Shown piece by piece: positions 9,338-18,178 of a stretch of 64,000 nucleotides of DNA. This DNA is from Litorimonas sp947503715 (GTDB taxonomy: Bacteria > Pseudomonadota > Alphaproteobacteria > Caulobacterales > Maricaulaceae). Both the position numbers and the translations under genes were made by a program. The DNA lies in assembly GCF_050271975.1 (NCBI RefSeq), contig NZ_CP189850.1:124001-188000 (forward strand). Reading direction: 5' to 3'. Numbering within the stretch: the first letter of the stretch is position 1; each line of letters opens with the position of its first letter. The notes under the pieces are model-generated. The model did not search any database. It was not told where the DNA came from and worked only from the letters and a program-made list of their open reading frames with translations.

Positions 9338-9381
9338 CGGTTAGTCGGGTATGCCGATAGGTCGGCATACCCGACTAACCG
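9338..9381. repeat. Perfect 20-bp inverted repeat with 4-nt loop
   Basis: Arms 9338-9357 and 9362-9381 are exact reverse complements around the loop TAGG. The arm reads CGGTTAGTCGGGTATGCCGA. No run of T follows on either strand, so it is not a standard rho-independent terminator for pheT, although it lies about 80 bp past the pheT stop and could protect or end its transcript. Confidence 0.8.
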
Positions 9382-9482
9382 CCGATGAACTCGCAGTCTT
9401 TATTGCATGGGTCGCGGGCGGTTGTTTGCTTGCAATAACATGGCTCGGCAAACAATTAGCGAGAGATTTGTTCGTTTTCTAA
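9351..9482 (+). CDS. Possible 43-residue small membrane peptide (weak)
   Basis: ATG 9351 to TAA 9482. The middle is hydrophobic (FIAWVAGGCLLAITWLG) and flanked by charged residues, as in small single-pass membrane peptides. Against it: the start lies inside the left arm of the 20-bp hairpin, no ribosome binding site is visible, and there is no known relative. A chance frame is at least as likely. Confidence 0.2.
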   Translation: MPIGRHTRLTADELAVFIAWVAGGCLLAITWLGKQLARDLFVF

Positions 9483-9495
9483 ATTATTTCGGGAA

Positions 9496-9603
9496 ACATC
9501 CACATGGGCTTTTGTCTTAGGTCGGCGGCTTAAGGATTAAACTTACGGTGAGTGGTTGAACTTACGGGTTACGTGCCATCTCTCGACAGCCCATGTGGAA
9601 TGT
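9496..9603. repeat. Long-range inverted repeat (15/16-bp arms)
   Basis: ACATCCACATGGGCT at 9496-9510 pairs with AGCCCATGTGGAATGT at 9588-9603 with one bulged base. The 77-bp interior carries a direct repeat of AACTTACGG. The arrangement would fold into a closed RNA of about 108 nt, or may mark the ends of a vanished insertion. No known RNA family was recognised. Confidence 0.45.
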
Positions 9604-9832
9604 ATCGGCTCTGCTTTTAACCACCTGCCGAACACGCTTCGTCCCGTCGTCAGAGGGAGGTTCAGGTCTCTGGCGGACCACCGGAAAACCCGATGTCATC
9701 ACCCATCCCCGCCGCGACCGAACCGGTCTGCAGTCCGGCCGTCCCGTGGTGGGAATGAGTTTAAGATAGGAGTGGAAGGGAGAGGTGGGGATGAAGTTTA
9801 TGAATTAAATATCAATCCCCATCTTCCGTCTC

Positions 9833-9927
9833 ACCCCAGCGCAGACTGGGGTCCAAAGCGTCAATGGCAAAATTTCACGTAAATTATTGAAATTCAGTTC
9901 AATTCTGTCTTCCAGCTTACGCTGGAA
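9833..9927. repeat. Two REP-like small palindromes
   Basis: ACCCCAG-N6-CTGGGGT at 9833-9852 and TTCCAGC-TTAC-GCTGGAA at 9910-9927. Both resemble the scattered extragenic palindromes common in alphaproteobacteria (CCAGC...GCTGG cores). Confidence 0.5.
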
Positions 9928-10011
9928 TGACCGAAAGTTGAAAAGGGATTAAATTATATACCCACGCCTTCACAAATTGAATAAACGGGGATTAAATTTT
10001 CGTGGCACGAT

Positions 10012-10245
10012 TTAAACCGTATTCCCAGCCGGATCATCAAACTCGCTGATGATCTCATCTTTGTCGCGGTGTATATTTTTACCGCCAATTTTTTCCTGTG
10101 TTTTATAGACGGGTTGGACAGTACTCCCTTTTTTGAGCGTCCCACTGGCTTGGTCCACCGCCTCTTTGCCGATGTCCTCATCCGCCTTGCGGGCCGCCTT
10201 TGCGCCTGCAATAGCTTTGCCTTTTAATGTTTGTTCGCTTTCCAT
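10012..10245 (-). CDS. Small hydrophilic protein of unknown function
   Basis: 77 residues. ATG 10245 is chosen over an ATG seven codons upstream because GGAGGAAAA stands directly before it, an ideal ribosome binding site. The protein is highly charged and Lys/Ala/Gly-rich at the N-terminus (LKGKAIAGAKAARKADED) with an acidic end (RDKDEIISEFDDPAG). It has no signal peptide or membrane segment. I do not recognise a family. The strong ribosome binding site and soluble composition support a real gene. It stands alone and faces away from the next gene. Confidence 0.6.
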   Translation of the reverse strand: MESEQTLKGKAIAGAKAARKADEDIGKEAVDQASGTLKKGSTVQPVYKTQEKIGGKNIHRDKDEIISEFDDPAGNTV

Positions 10246-10381
10246 TTTTCCTCCATTCACAGTCATAACGCATCAACCAACCCCTGCGTTCCTGCAGGAC
10301 CGAATTGCAAAACAGTCTCTGTGCTTTCTACGTCTGGGGCGATAGGAAAAGATGTCACGGTAAGCCCAGAAAGGCGGGTGC

Positions 10382-12016
10382 ATGAAGGTTCTGATTATCG
10401 GCGGCTATGGCACATTCGGTCTGCGCATGGCGCGACGCCTGTCGGATGAACCGGGATTGGAAATCGTTCTGGCCGGGCGGTCTTTGGCAAAGGCGAAAGC
10501 CGCCTGTGCCTTGCTCTCTGGTGCGGCCATTTTTACGCCATTGCGATTAGATAGAAACGTCATGAATCTGGATTTTACACCCGATCTGATTGTAGATGCG
10601 TCAGGTCCGTTCCAAGCCTATGGCCGTCAAACCGTTGTCGAATATTGTTTAGAGCATCGTATAGATTATGCCGATATTTCCGATGACGGAGCCTTTGTGG
10701 CGGCCATATTGATGCGCGAGATGGACGCGGAAAAGGCAGGCATTTCCCTCATCTCCGGCCTGTCCACCTGCCCCGTTTTGAGCGCGATTGGCTTGCGGGA
10801 GATCGAAGCCCGGATTGGCCCCGCGACAGATGTCACGATCGGTGTCGCACCCTCGCCCAAAGCGGAACTTGGCCGGAATGTTGTCGGTGCCGTCGCCAGC
10901 TATGCCGGACGGAAGACCGTCCCCGTATTTCGCGACGGCAAAGCCATAACCGTTGCAGGCTTAACAGAAACGCGGCGAGAAACAGTTTGCGTGCCCGGCG
11001 ATATCCCCTTGCCACGTCTGCCGTTTTCTCTTGCTGATGCTCCGGATGCGCAGAGCTTGCCGCAGGATTTTTTTACATTGAAGAATATATGGACGGGCGC
11101 AGGCACACGGCCCGTTTGGCTTCATAAGATTCTTGTCGGGATGAGCCATCTGGTGAGTTGGAAGCTCTGCCCGCCGCTGACGCCTTTCGCAGGATTATTT
11201 TATCGCGTTCGGGGGCTGTTTCCCTTTGGCACCCATCGCGGCGGGTTGTTTGTTCGCGCGTCTAACGCGACGGACTCTGCGAGTTGGCATATTGTGGCAG
11301 AGGGCGATGATGGACCGAATATTCCCACCCTCCCCGTCGTTGCGCTCATCCGCAAAAAACTGCGCGGCGAGATCATTCCGGCAGGTGCCTATAGCGGGGA
11401 CGAAATCATTCAATTATCCGACCTTCAACCGGAATTTGATGCACTCGCCATTCGCTACGGGCTGCAATATGACGGCGCAAATCTGCCTATCTATCAAAAG
11501 GTCATGGGCGATAGTTATGCCCGCCTTCATTCCTCTATTCAAAGCTTACACCATACTGGCGAAGGTCGCATCTTTCAGGGGCGTTGCGAGATTACGCGCG
11601 GGAAGAATCCACTCTCCCATATCGTCGCCGCAATCTTCCGCTTTCCGAAAGCGGGCAAGGATATCCGCGTCGACCTGACCATTACGCCCGATTCAAAAGG
11701 CGAGTTTTGGGAGCGGCTCTTTGACGGTAAACGCATGGCCAGTCATCATGCGATGGGGCGTGGACGATGGGCGCGACACGTAACGGAACGGTTCGGGCCC
11801 TTCGCCATTCACATGGCCATTCTGGAGGAAGGCGGAAATTTGCGGATTGAGACGCGGGGCTGGTCGGCTTTCGGTATGCCCTTGCCGAAATTTTTGCGCC
11901 CGGGCGGAGAGGTCTATGAGACCGAACGCGACGGACGATTTATCTTTCACGTCGATCTACGCGCCCCGCTCTTCGGACGGCTGTGCAAATATGAGGGCTG
12001 GCTGGAGCCCGTTTAA
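10382..12016 (+). CDS. Saccharopine dehydrogenase-like NADP-binding protein with DUF4166 domain
   Basis: 544 residues. The N-terminus is a Rossmann fold of the saccharopine dehydrogenase type (MKVLIIGGYGTFGLRMARRL, then VLAGRSLAKA and DLIVDASGPFQAYG). Residues about 365-540 match the DUF4166 type (GRCEITRGKNPLSHIVAAIF, HHAMGRGRWARHVTERFG, GWSAFGMPLPKFLRPGG). Such fused proteins are probably oxidoreductases of unknown substrate. A membrane-associated stretch around residue 260 is possible. The 3' end overlaps the convergent eipA gene by four bases. Confidence 0.8.
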   Translation: MKVLIIGGYGTFGLRMARRLSDEPGLEIVLAGRSLAKAKAACALLSGAAIFTPLRLDRNVMNLDFTPDLIVDASGPFQAYGRQTVVEYCLEHRIDYADISDDGAFVAAILMREMDAEKAGISLISGLSTCPVLSAIGLREIEARIGPATDVTIGVAPSPKAELGRNVVGAVASYAGRKTVPVFRDGKAITVAGLTETRRETVCVPGDIPLPRLPFSLADAPDAQSLPQDFFTLKNIWTGAGTRPVWLHKILVGMSHLVSWKLCPPLTPFAGLFYRVRGLFPFGTHRGGLFVRASNATDSASWHIVAEGDDGPNIPTLPVVALIRKKLRGEIIPAGAYSGDEIIQLSDLQPEFDALAIRYGLQYDGANLPIYQKVMGDSYARLHSSIQSLHHTGEGRIFQGRCEITRGKNPLSHIVAAIFRFPKAGKDIRVDLTITPDSKGEFWERLFDGKRMASHHAMGRGRWARHVTERFGPFAIHMAILEEGGNLRIETRGWSAFGMPLPKFLRPGGEVYETERDGRFIFHVDLRAPLFGRLCKYEGWLEPV

Positions 12017-12672
12017 ATCGGCAGGATGCCGCGTTTTTTCGTGTAGCTGGAATAGCCGACATTCGCGCCGAGACGCAGGCCCGCACCCGCGCGAACCGGC
12101 GCGAGTGTAATGCCGTTAGCACGTTGATAATGTACCGCCATACCGGCAATGAAAAAGGCTGAGCCGTCCACACCCGGGAAGCGACGATAGATATCCTCCG
12201 GATCATCAAGATCATAAACGAGTGTGAACACACGGCTGACTTCCGCGCCCGCATCAATCCCGACTGTTGGCCCCTGCCAATAGACTTTCTGCGTGCGCCC
12301 ATCCTTCATCCAGAGTGTGCCCTTACCGTATTTCGCGCCAAAGATCAGCGCGCCGCCGCCCTCTTCGCCTGTGATATAGCCGACGGGGCGGCCCTGTTTC
12401 TTGAACAGATCCTCAATCGCAGAAGCCGCGCTCTCCGCCGTCACGCCGAGATGGTCGGAAATCGCGCTGGCGAGTTCCTTGTCGCTATAGCTTTCCTTCG
12501 GGGCCTGCGCCGTTTCGCCCTGCGGATAGCCGTTGGGATTGTTCTTCGGTGTCGTGGAGCATCCGCCCAATGCGAGCGCTGCGCCGCAAATCGCTAAAAT
12601 GGCGAGCGTCATCCAATTGAGTTTCGGGAGAGATTTTGCGGTATCAAACATGACTGACATGTCGTCCATCAT
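12013..12672 (-). CDS. eipA: EipA-like envelope protein (DUF1134)
   Basis: 219 residues from ATG 12672; in-frame ATGs at 12669, 12660 and 12651 are alternatives. A basic segment, a membrane segment (WMTLAILAICGAALALGGC) and a lipobox (LGGC) indicate export and probable lipidation. The mature part matches DUF1134: AIEDLFKKQGRPVGYITGEEG, LIFGAKYGKGTLWMKDG and YWQGPTVGIDAG. In Brucella, EipA is a periplasmic beta-barrel needed for envelope stress resistance, and its gene is reported to be activated by CtrA. A perfect CtrA-type box lies at 12675-12689, just before this start, so a start at 12660 or 12651 may be the true one. The 3' end overlaps the convergent DUF4166 gene. Confidence 0.85.
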   Translation of the reverse strand: MMDDMSVMFDTAKSLPKLNWMTLAILAICGAALALGGCSTTPKNNPNGYPQGETAQAPKESYSDKELASAISDHLGVTAESAASAIEDLFKKQGRPVGYITGEEGGGALIFGAKYGKGTLWMKDGRTQKVYWQGPTVGIDAGAEVSRVFTLVYDLDDPEDIYRRFPGVDGSAFFIAGMAVHYQRANGITLAPVRAGAGLRLGANVGYSSYTKKRGILPI

Positions 12673-12674
12673 GG

Positions 12675-12689
12675 TTAAGACCGCGTTAA
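12675..12689 (-). promoter_or_regulatory. Perfect CtrA box at the eipA start
   Basis: TTAA at 12675-12678, seven bases, TTAA at 12686-12689. It overlaps the stop codon of the upstream membrane-protein gene and lies three bases before the first eipA ATG. The known CtrA control of eipA in Brucella makes this a credible site. The closeness to the start suggests translation from a later ATG. Confidence 0.6.
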
Positions 12690-13246
12690 TATGACACGTC
12701 CGCCGCCTTACCTTTGCGTAAGAAAAACGCCACACATCCCGCGATTGCAAAGCCCAGTGAAATGGGGAGGCAGGGCAGGAAAAACGCCATTTTCGCCGCA
12801 GTGAAAACGCCCGCGAAACTGCCTATCATTTCCGATCCCGTGGAGAGCAGTAACGCCAGAAAGCCGTCCTCCAGAATATCGAAAAAGAGATAGCCCATTG
12901 GTAGGAGAAGCAGCCATCGCCAGTGCGTCTTTAACCATCCCAAATGGCGGAGGCCGAACGCGATCAACGCTTCAAAAACGAAGGTCTGCAAGACCATATA
13001 GATGAGATCAAAACCCAGCTCGGTATATTTCAACCGCCGCCCCGCCACATCCAGACTCTCAATCGCGGCGACGGCTTCGGCGCCCGTGTAAAAGCCTCGC
13101 CCCTGCAGAAACTCATACCCCTCCAGCCGCACCAATTGCCCAAAATATCCAGGCCCGATAAACCACGTCGTATAGAGGGCGAACACGAGCAGCAGCACGA
13201 CGAGACGCCAGCCGGAAAAGCGGTGATAATCATGGGGCTTGCTCAT
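12686..13246 (-). CDS. Unknown four-helix integral membrane protein
   Basis: 186 residues with four membrane segments: about residues 12-32, 80-100, 108-130 and 150-176. The loop between the first two (about 33-75) is polar. No family motif is recognised. It is read in the same direction as eipA, and its stop codon lies inside the CtrA box in front of eipA. The acyltransferase upstream on the same strand ends 17 bp away, so the genes may share a transcript. Confidence 0.7.
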   Translation of the reverse strand: MSKPHDYHRFSGWRLVVLLLVFALYTTWFIGPGYFGQLVRLEGYEFLQGRGFYTGAEAVAAIESLDVAGRRLKYTELGFDLIYMVLQTFVFEALIAFGLRHLGWLKTHWRWLLLLPMGYLFFDILEDGFLALLLSTGSEMIGSFAGVFTAAKMAFFLPCLPISLGFAIAGCVAFFLRKGKAADVSY

Positions 13247-13262
13247 ACCATTACCGGACGAT

Positions 13263-14390
13263 TCAGGATTGAACTGGTATATTTCTGTACATGATTCTTT
13301 TCATTAGAGCGCGGTAGCGCGGTAAAGGCCGTTCGAAAAAGGCCGCAAAAGTGTAGCAGATGAAAATTGTTCCGATGAGCAGGCACACATGATTTAAAAT
13401 CGGCCATTCTGTTTTTGGAAGTGTCGCACCAAGCCACTGCAAGACGGGATAGTGGACGAGATAAAGAGAAAAGCTCCCCCCCGCCAGCCATTTGACGGAT
13501 TTGCTTGCGACTGTAAAATCAGGTTTTTGAGCGAATAATAACCCCGCCCCCATGAGATGAATTGTGAACAATCCTCCCAAGAGTGCATTCCAAAGAAATT
13601 CATCCGAAAAACCGAGAGCTAGATAATTATCATGACCCAATAAAATATATGTCAGCCCTCTCAAAGTCTCGGGTAAGTTCTGGAGCTGGAATGTAACATA
13701 AAGCCCTATCGGAACAAAAATCATCAGCATGAGTAGAGCGGGTGACACATCTTTATGCCGCATATTTTGAAAAGCGAAATATAGACCGACACCCATAAAC
13801 CAAGCCGGTGCCAATAATAAAATTTTAAAACCGAAAATGAAGACGCAAAACAATAAAGCCAGAAGCCGCGCGGCTTTTCTAAGATAGAGAACGATACCAA
13901 AAATCAGGTAATACGCAGCCTCATAACTGAGTGACCAATATGGCCCGTTACTGCCAAGGCGAATATTCTGCCCGCCCCAATGATTTGAAAATGTTAGACC
14001 CCGGACCCAATAGGTCCATCCTTCAGTTGGATTGTAAAAGGGCGAGTCCAAATAGAAATCCGGGTTAATATTGACGCCCAAACCATCAAGAATAAGCGTG
14101 ATCGCGAGGGCCGGAATCGCAACCGACCACAACCGCGTTAAACGTGAAAATGCAAATCTTTTGGCCGTGCGGTCCTTACATGTGGCGGCATATGTTATGA
14201 CAAAGCCGGATAGGACGAAAAACAGGACAACCGCGTCACTTCCCAAATTCCAATCCCGGATGAAACCATAAGTTCCACCCGTGAAGCGCGTGTAAGCCCA
14301 GTGTGAGAGCAGGACGACAAGCGCCGCCCCAAAACGAAGAACATCGAGATACCATGACAGCGACGCGTTGATGACAGGACGCTCCGACAT
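13263..14390 (-). CDS. Acyltransferase-3 family membrane protein (OafA/YrhL type)
   Basis: 375 residues with about ten membrane segments. The N-terminus has the family pattern NASLSWYLDVLRFGAALVVLLSHW, with the conserved Arg and the His, then FVLSGFVITYA. These proteins move acyl groups onto sugars of lipopolysaccharide, capsule or other glycans at the inner membrane. The gene starts one base inside the stop of the upstream hydroxylase (TAATG), so the two are translationally coupled. Base composition is somewhat AT-richer than in the housekeeping neighbours. The acceptor is unknown. Confidence 0.88.
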   Translation of the reverse strand: MSERPVINASLSWYLDVLRFGAALVVLLSHWAYTRFTGGTYGFIRDWNLGSDAVVLFFVLSGFVITYAATCKDRTAKRFAFSRLTRLWSVAIPALAITLILDGLGVNINPDFYLDSPFYNPTEGWTYWVRGLTFSNHWGGQNIRLGSNGPYWSLSYEAAYYLIFGIVLYLRKAARLLALLFCVFIFGFKILLLAPAWFMGVGLYFAFQNMRHKDVSPALLMLMIFVPIGLYVTFQLQNLPETLRGLTYILLGHDNYLALGFSDEFLWNALLGGLFTIHLMGAGLLFAQKPDFTVASKSVKWLAGGSFSLYLVHYPVLQWLGATLPKTEWPILNHVCLLIGTIFICYTFAAFFERPLPRYRALMKRIMYRNIPVQS

Positions 14391-15373
14391 TATTTAACTT
14401 TTATCTCAATAGATTTTTCAGACCGGTTAAATTGGTCCGCCGCCTCTTGAAATGGATTTATAAGAGCCGCTAGCGCTGTTGGATAAGGTTGTTCGATCCG
14501 GGCTCCATCAGGCGTCGACAGGCCGAACGCCATAAATTCCTTATCTTCCGGCACGTAAAGTGTATCAAACATCCAATCCCATACCGCAAATATTTCCCCA
14601 TAGTTTTTGTGCCAGTGCTTATGGGCGAGGCTGTGATGAACTTGGTGCTGTGCGGGAGATATAAAAATCCGCGACCAGAACGGACCGTAGGATATCCAGA
14701 TATGACTATGACGGAAATTTGCACCGACCATGTTGAACAGCATAAAGAAAACCGTCACCCCCCCTATCGTGGCGAGGGAAAGTTGACCGAAAAGAAGGGC
14801 CAAAATCAATCCTTGTACAAGACCGGTCACGACCGCTTTTACCATCGCGCTGATGAGATCATATATGGGGTGTTTTCGGTAAACGGTTAACGGAGTCATG
14901 ACCTCGGCGCTGTGATGGACGGCGTGAAACGGCCAGATCACTTTGACCTCGTGATGCACACGATGAATCCAATAGGTACAAAAATCTGCAACAATTGTGA
15001 AAACAAGCGCGAGCAGGACTGTGTCTAAAACAGTCAAGTCGGAACCGGTGTCTGACCAACCCAGATTTTGCGTGATGAGATAGACAACCAGAATTTTTAT
15101 AAAAGTGGCGTTTAGAAGGCCCGTCAAAGCTAGCGCCCGTCCAATCACAAAGAGCTTTAGGTCCGTCACTGTTGAGGCATGTGTGTAGATTTTGCGCGGG
15201 ATGAGCCAGCCGAAAAACGGCTGGTCAATTTTCTGCCTGCGATAAATAAAAGCCGCAATTGGCAACATCGCCAGACAATATAGCGGGTTGAGTCGCGAGG
15301 AGAGACCGAAAGCGGAATTATATATGTCTTGCAATATTTGCGCGGTCACATCCAAACCCGCTTCCTCCCTCAT
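14390..15373 (-). CDS. Sterol desaturase / fatty acid hydroxylase superfamily protein
   Basis: 327 residues. Several membrane segments surround the di-iron histidine clusters HRVHH and HAVHHS at about residues 140-165 and HQVHHSLAHKHWHKNYG at about 240-260. These clusters are the signature of the membrane-bound fatty acid hydroxylase superfamily (PF04116), which inserts oxygen into lipid chains using iron. The acyltransferase downstream starts inside its stop codon, so a joint role in modifying and attaching an acyl chain is an attractive inference. Members of this family also act on carotenoids and alkylglycerols, so the substrate is open. Confidence 0.87.
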   Translation of the reverse strand: MREEAGLDVTAQILQDIYNSAFGLSSRLNPLYCLAMLPIAAFIYRRQKIDQPFFGWLIPRKIYTHASTVTDLKLFVIGRALALTGLLNATFIKILVVYLITQNLGWSDTGSDLTVLDTVLLALVFTIVADFCTYWIHRVHHEVKVIWPFHAVHHSAEVMTPLTVYRKHPIYDLISAMVKAVVTGLVQGLILALLFGQLSLATIGGVTVFFMLFNMVGANFRHSHIWISYGPFWSRIFISPAQHQVHHSLAHKHWHKNYGEIFAVWDWMFDTLYVPEDKEFMAFGLSTPDGARIEQPYPTALAALINPFQEAADQFNRSEKSIEIKVK

Positions 15374-15497
15374 GTTGCGGAAAACGCCGCATTCTCTCTC
15401 TTTAATAGGTGCGATAGGTTGAAATCCCGTAAAATTGCGACCCCCTGCGGCAGTACCCCACGCTTGCTTATCCGCCCGCCCGCGCTACATAGCGTCC

Positions 15498-17312
15498 ATG
15501 ACCGAGAATACCGACCAAAGCCTTATCCGCAACTTCTCCATCGTGGCCCATATTGACCACGGAAAGTCGACCCTGGCCGACCGCCTGATCTCCTATACCG
15601 GGGGATTGTCGGACCGTGAAATGTCAGAGCAAGTGCTCGACAATATGGATATTGAGAAGGAACGCGGCATCACAATCAAGGCGCAGACCGTGCGCCTGGA
15701 ATATCCGGCCAAGGACGGCAAAACCTATATCATGAACCTTATGGATACGCCGGGTCATGTGGATTTCGCCTATGAGGTCTCGCGCTCGCTGTCGGCCTGT
15801 GAGGGCTCGATCCTCGTCGTGGATGCGTCGCAGGGTGTGGAGGCGCAGACCCTCGCCAATGTTTATCAGGCGATTGAACATGACCACGAGATCGTCACGG
15901 TCCTGAACAAGATTGACCTGCCCGCCGCCGAACCCGACCGCGTCAAGCAACAGATTGAGGACGTCATCGGATTGGACACGTCGGACGCCGTCGAATGTTC
16001 CGCCAAATCCGGCATCGGGATCGAGGATGTGCTGGAAGCCATCGCGCTCCGCCTGCCCCCGCCCGAAACGAAGGACCCGAAAGCGCCGCTCAAAGCCATG
16101 CTCGTCGATGCGTGGTATGACACCTATATGGGCGTCGTCGTGCTGTTCCGCGTGATCGAGGGCACAATTTCCAAGGGCATGCGCATCCGCACGATGAATA
16201 CGGGCGCGAGCTATACGGTGGACAAGGTCGGGACCTTCCTGCCGACGGCGACCGATGTCAAATCGCTCGGCCCAGGCGAGGTCGGGTTCTTTACCGGCTC
16301 CATCAAGGAAGTCGCCGACGCCGCCGTGGGTGATACGATTACCGAGGATAAGCGCCCGACAGAAACGGCGCTGGACGGATTTAAACCCGCGCAACCCGTC
16401 GTATTCTGCGGTATCTTCCCCGTGGACGCCGCCGATTTTGAAGACTTGCGCGCGGCCATGGGTCGTCTGCGCCTGAATGATGCGTCATTTAGTTATGAGA
16501 TGGAAACATCTGCCGCGCTCGGCTTTGGTTTCCGCTGTGGATTCCTCGGCCTGCTCCATCTGGAAATTATTCAGGAACGGTTGGAGCGGGAATTTGATCT
16601 CGACCTGATTACGACCGCGCCCTCGGTCGTCTATACGCTCGCCATGCGGGACGGCACAGAGATGCAACTCCACAATCCCGCCGACATGCCGGACGTGATG
16701 AAGATCGACCATATTCAGGAACCCTGGATCAAGGCGACGATCATGACGCCGGATGATTATCTCGGCGGGATTCTGAAACTCTGTCAGGACCGTCGCGGGG
16801 TGCAGACGGGGCTCTCCTACATCAATGGCCGCGCCATGGTGGAATATGAATTGCCCCTAAATGAGGTCGTGTTCGATTTCTATGACCGGTTGAAATCCGT
16901 CTCCAAAGGATATGCCAGTTTCGATTATCAGGCGATTGGCTTGAAGGAAGGTGATCTCGTGAAGATGTCCATCCTCGTCAATGGCGACCCCGTCGATGCG
17001 CTCTCCATGCTCGTCCATCGCAATAATGCGGAAAGCCGCGGGCGGCAGATGTGCGAGCGGCTCAAAGACCTCATCCCGCGCCACCTGTTCAAAATCCCGG
17101 TCCAAGCAGCCATAGGCGGCAAAGTCATCGCCCGCGAAACCATTGCCGCCATGCGCAAAGACGTGACGGCCAAATGCTATGGCGGCGACGCCAGCCGGAA
17201 GCGGAAATTGCTGGATAAGCAGAAAAAGGGCAAGAAACGGATGCGGCAGTTTGGCCGCGTGGAGATTCCGCAAGAAGCGTTTATTGCGGCGCTTAAAATG
17301 GACGATAATTAA
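15498..17312 (+). CDS. lepA: Elongation factor 4 (back-translocating GTPase)
   Basis: 604 residues, the normal LepA length. G1 is AHIDHGKST (residues 17-25), G3 DTPGHVDF, G4 NKIDLP. The C-terminus has the LepA-specific domain ending in a basic tail with GGDASRKRKLLDKQKKGKKR, which contacts the ribosome. ATG 15498 is chosen because it begins the conserved MTENTDQSLIRNFSIVAHID. The frame is open 21 codons further upstream without similarity. It acts on the ribosome in translation under stress. Confidence 0.97.
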   Translation: MTENTDQSLIRNFSIVAHIDHGKSTLADRLISYTGGLSDREMSEQVLDNMDIEKERGITIKAQTVRLEYPAKDGKTYIMNLMDTPGHVDFAYEVSRSLSACEGSILVVDASQGVEAQTLANVYQAIEHDHEIVTVLNKIDLPAAEPDRVKQQIEDVIGLDTSDAVECSAKSGIGIEDVLEAIALRLPPPETKDPKAPLKAMLVDAWYDTYMGVVVLFRVIEGTISKGMRIRTMNTGASYTVDKVGTFLPTATDVKSLGPGEVGFFTGSIKEVADAAVGDTITEDKRPTETALDGFKPAQPVVFCGIFPVDAADFEDLRAAMGRLRLNDASFSYEMETSAALGFGFRCGFLGLLHLEIIQERLEREFDLDLITTAPSVVYTLAMRDGTEMQLHNPADMPDVMKIDHIQEPWIKATIMTPDDYLGGILKLCQDRRGVQTGLSYINGRAMVEYELPLNEVVFDFYDRLKSVSKGYASFDYQAIGLKEGDLVKMSILVNGDPVDALSMLVHRNNAESRGRQMCERLKDLIPRHLFKIPVQAAIGGKVIARETIAAMRKDVTAKCYGGDASRKRKLLDKQKKGKKRMRQFGRVEIPQEAFIAALKMDDN

Positions 17313-17352
17313 TCGCCCCTTCGGGCCGCTCAATTATCTAGGGAATACTCTC

Positions 17353-17850
17353 TTGACAATAATTTCTAAGTTTCACCTCCTTACCATTTTCACGCTTTTG
17401 GCTTTAGTATTATCTAGCTGCGCAAATAATGAAGATATTCCGTCCAAGCAGACTGTCCATGATTGGTCTGAAACAACGCTCAAAGGCATGACGGCTAATC
17501 AATCAACAGATTTCGAAACGTTTATCGAATCAGTTTTAATGACGGACACAACTGATATTCCGAAAACCTTTGAAGCTTTGGACTTCACAATCGTTATTAA
17601 AACGGGAACAATTTCATCTTTCGCAGAACATTGCGGTTTGGATTACGATAAAAACAACTTTGACCCGATGATGTATTGGCAGAGACAGCATCTTCCTGAG
17701 TCAGAACATTCAGGAGAAAAGATTTCTATGATCGGATTTTTCCATGGCTATGGTATGGGCAAAGTCGATAACTGGCTCAAAGAAAATGAAGTTGATTGCA
17801 GCGCAATGAGAGCCTCCCTCAAAGGCCAACTTTTCAAGGACAAATTCTGA
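17353..17850 (+). CDS. Unknown lipoprotein, AT-rich
   Basis: 165 residues from a TTG start at 17353 that follows a weak GGGA ribosome binding site. The frame is open upstream into lepA, but the export signal fixes the functional start here: ISKFHLLTIFTLLALVLSSC is a lipoprotein signal with lipobox LSSC. The mature part has three further Cys and no known motif. The DNA is far AT-richer than lepA next to it, and codon use differs, which suggests recent gain. It forms the first gene of an AT-rich islet with the DUF2158 and HAD genes. Confidence 0.6.
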   Translation: MTIISKFHLLTIFTLLALVLSSCANNEDIPSKQTVHDWSETTLKGMTANQSTDFETFIESVLMTDTTDIPKTFEALDFTIVIKTGTISSFAEHCGLDYDKNNFDPMMYWQRQHLPESEHSGEKISMIGFFHGYGMGKVDNWLKENEVDCSAMRASLKGQLFKDKF

Positions 17851-17915
17851 AGGCCTCACTACCAAAATATTTTTGCGAAGAATTAAATTCTTCTAACTCA
17901 ACCCGAAAGCCCATC

Positions 17916-18092
17916 ATGTCAGACTTCAAAACCGGCGACGTCGTCCGCCTAAAATCCGCCAGCCCCAAAATGACCATTAAAGGCCCTGACGGAGACGCCT
18001 GGGCCGTCCAATGGATCGACCGCAACGGCAAACTCCAAAGCGACAGCTTCCACGCCGATATGTTGGATTTGTTTGTTGGGCGGGGTGGTTAA
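17916..18092 (+). CDS. DUF2158 (YodC-like) small protein
   Basis: 58 residues from ATG 17916. FKTGDVVRLKSASPKMTIKG followed by AWAVQWIDRNGKLQSDSFH matches the short DUF2158/YodC family, small beta-barrel-like proteins of unknown function. The GC content is higher than that of the two neighbours. It is read in the same direction as the lipoprotein before it (65-bp gap). Confidence 0.75.
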   Translation: MSDFKTGDVVRLKSASPKMTIKGPDGDAWAVQWIDRNGKLQSDSFHADMLDLFVGRGG

Positions 18093-18178
18093 CATTGCGA
18101 GTCTCAAAGCTTGGATGGCGCGATGGTAAAACCTTGAATTACAATCTTTAACTCCCATATATCTATTGGGAGGCTCAG

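Larger units (their letters stand above)
9260..10011. other. 752-bp intergenic region with inverted repeats, no convincing gene
   Basis: No frame here has family features. The stretch holds a perfect 20-bp inverted repeat (9338-9381), a longer-range inverted repeat (9496-9510 with 9588-9603), and two small REP-like palindromes (9833-9852 and 9910-9927). A 43-codon open frame at 9351-9482 would encode a short hydrophobic peptide but starts inside the first hairpin and has no ribosome binding site. The middle part is GC-rich, the ends AT-rich. It could be a decayed mobile element or hold a structured RNA. I see no promoter I can trust. Confidence 0.5.

Noticed and set aside
9640..9790. Possible RNase P RNA, tmRNA or riboswitch
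   Set aside because: Conserved cores such as GAGGAAAGTCC or a tag-peptide frame were not found.
9556..9882. 108-residue plus-strand open frame in the gap after pheT
   Set aside because: Runs through REP-like palindromes, biased composition, non-ATG start, no family.
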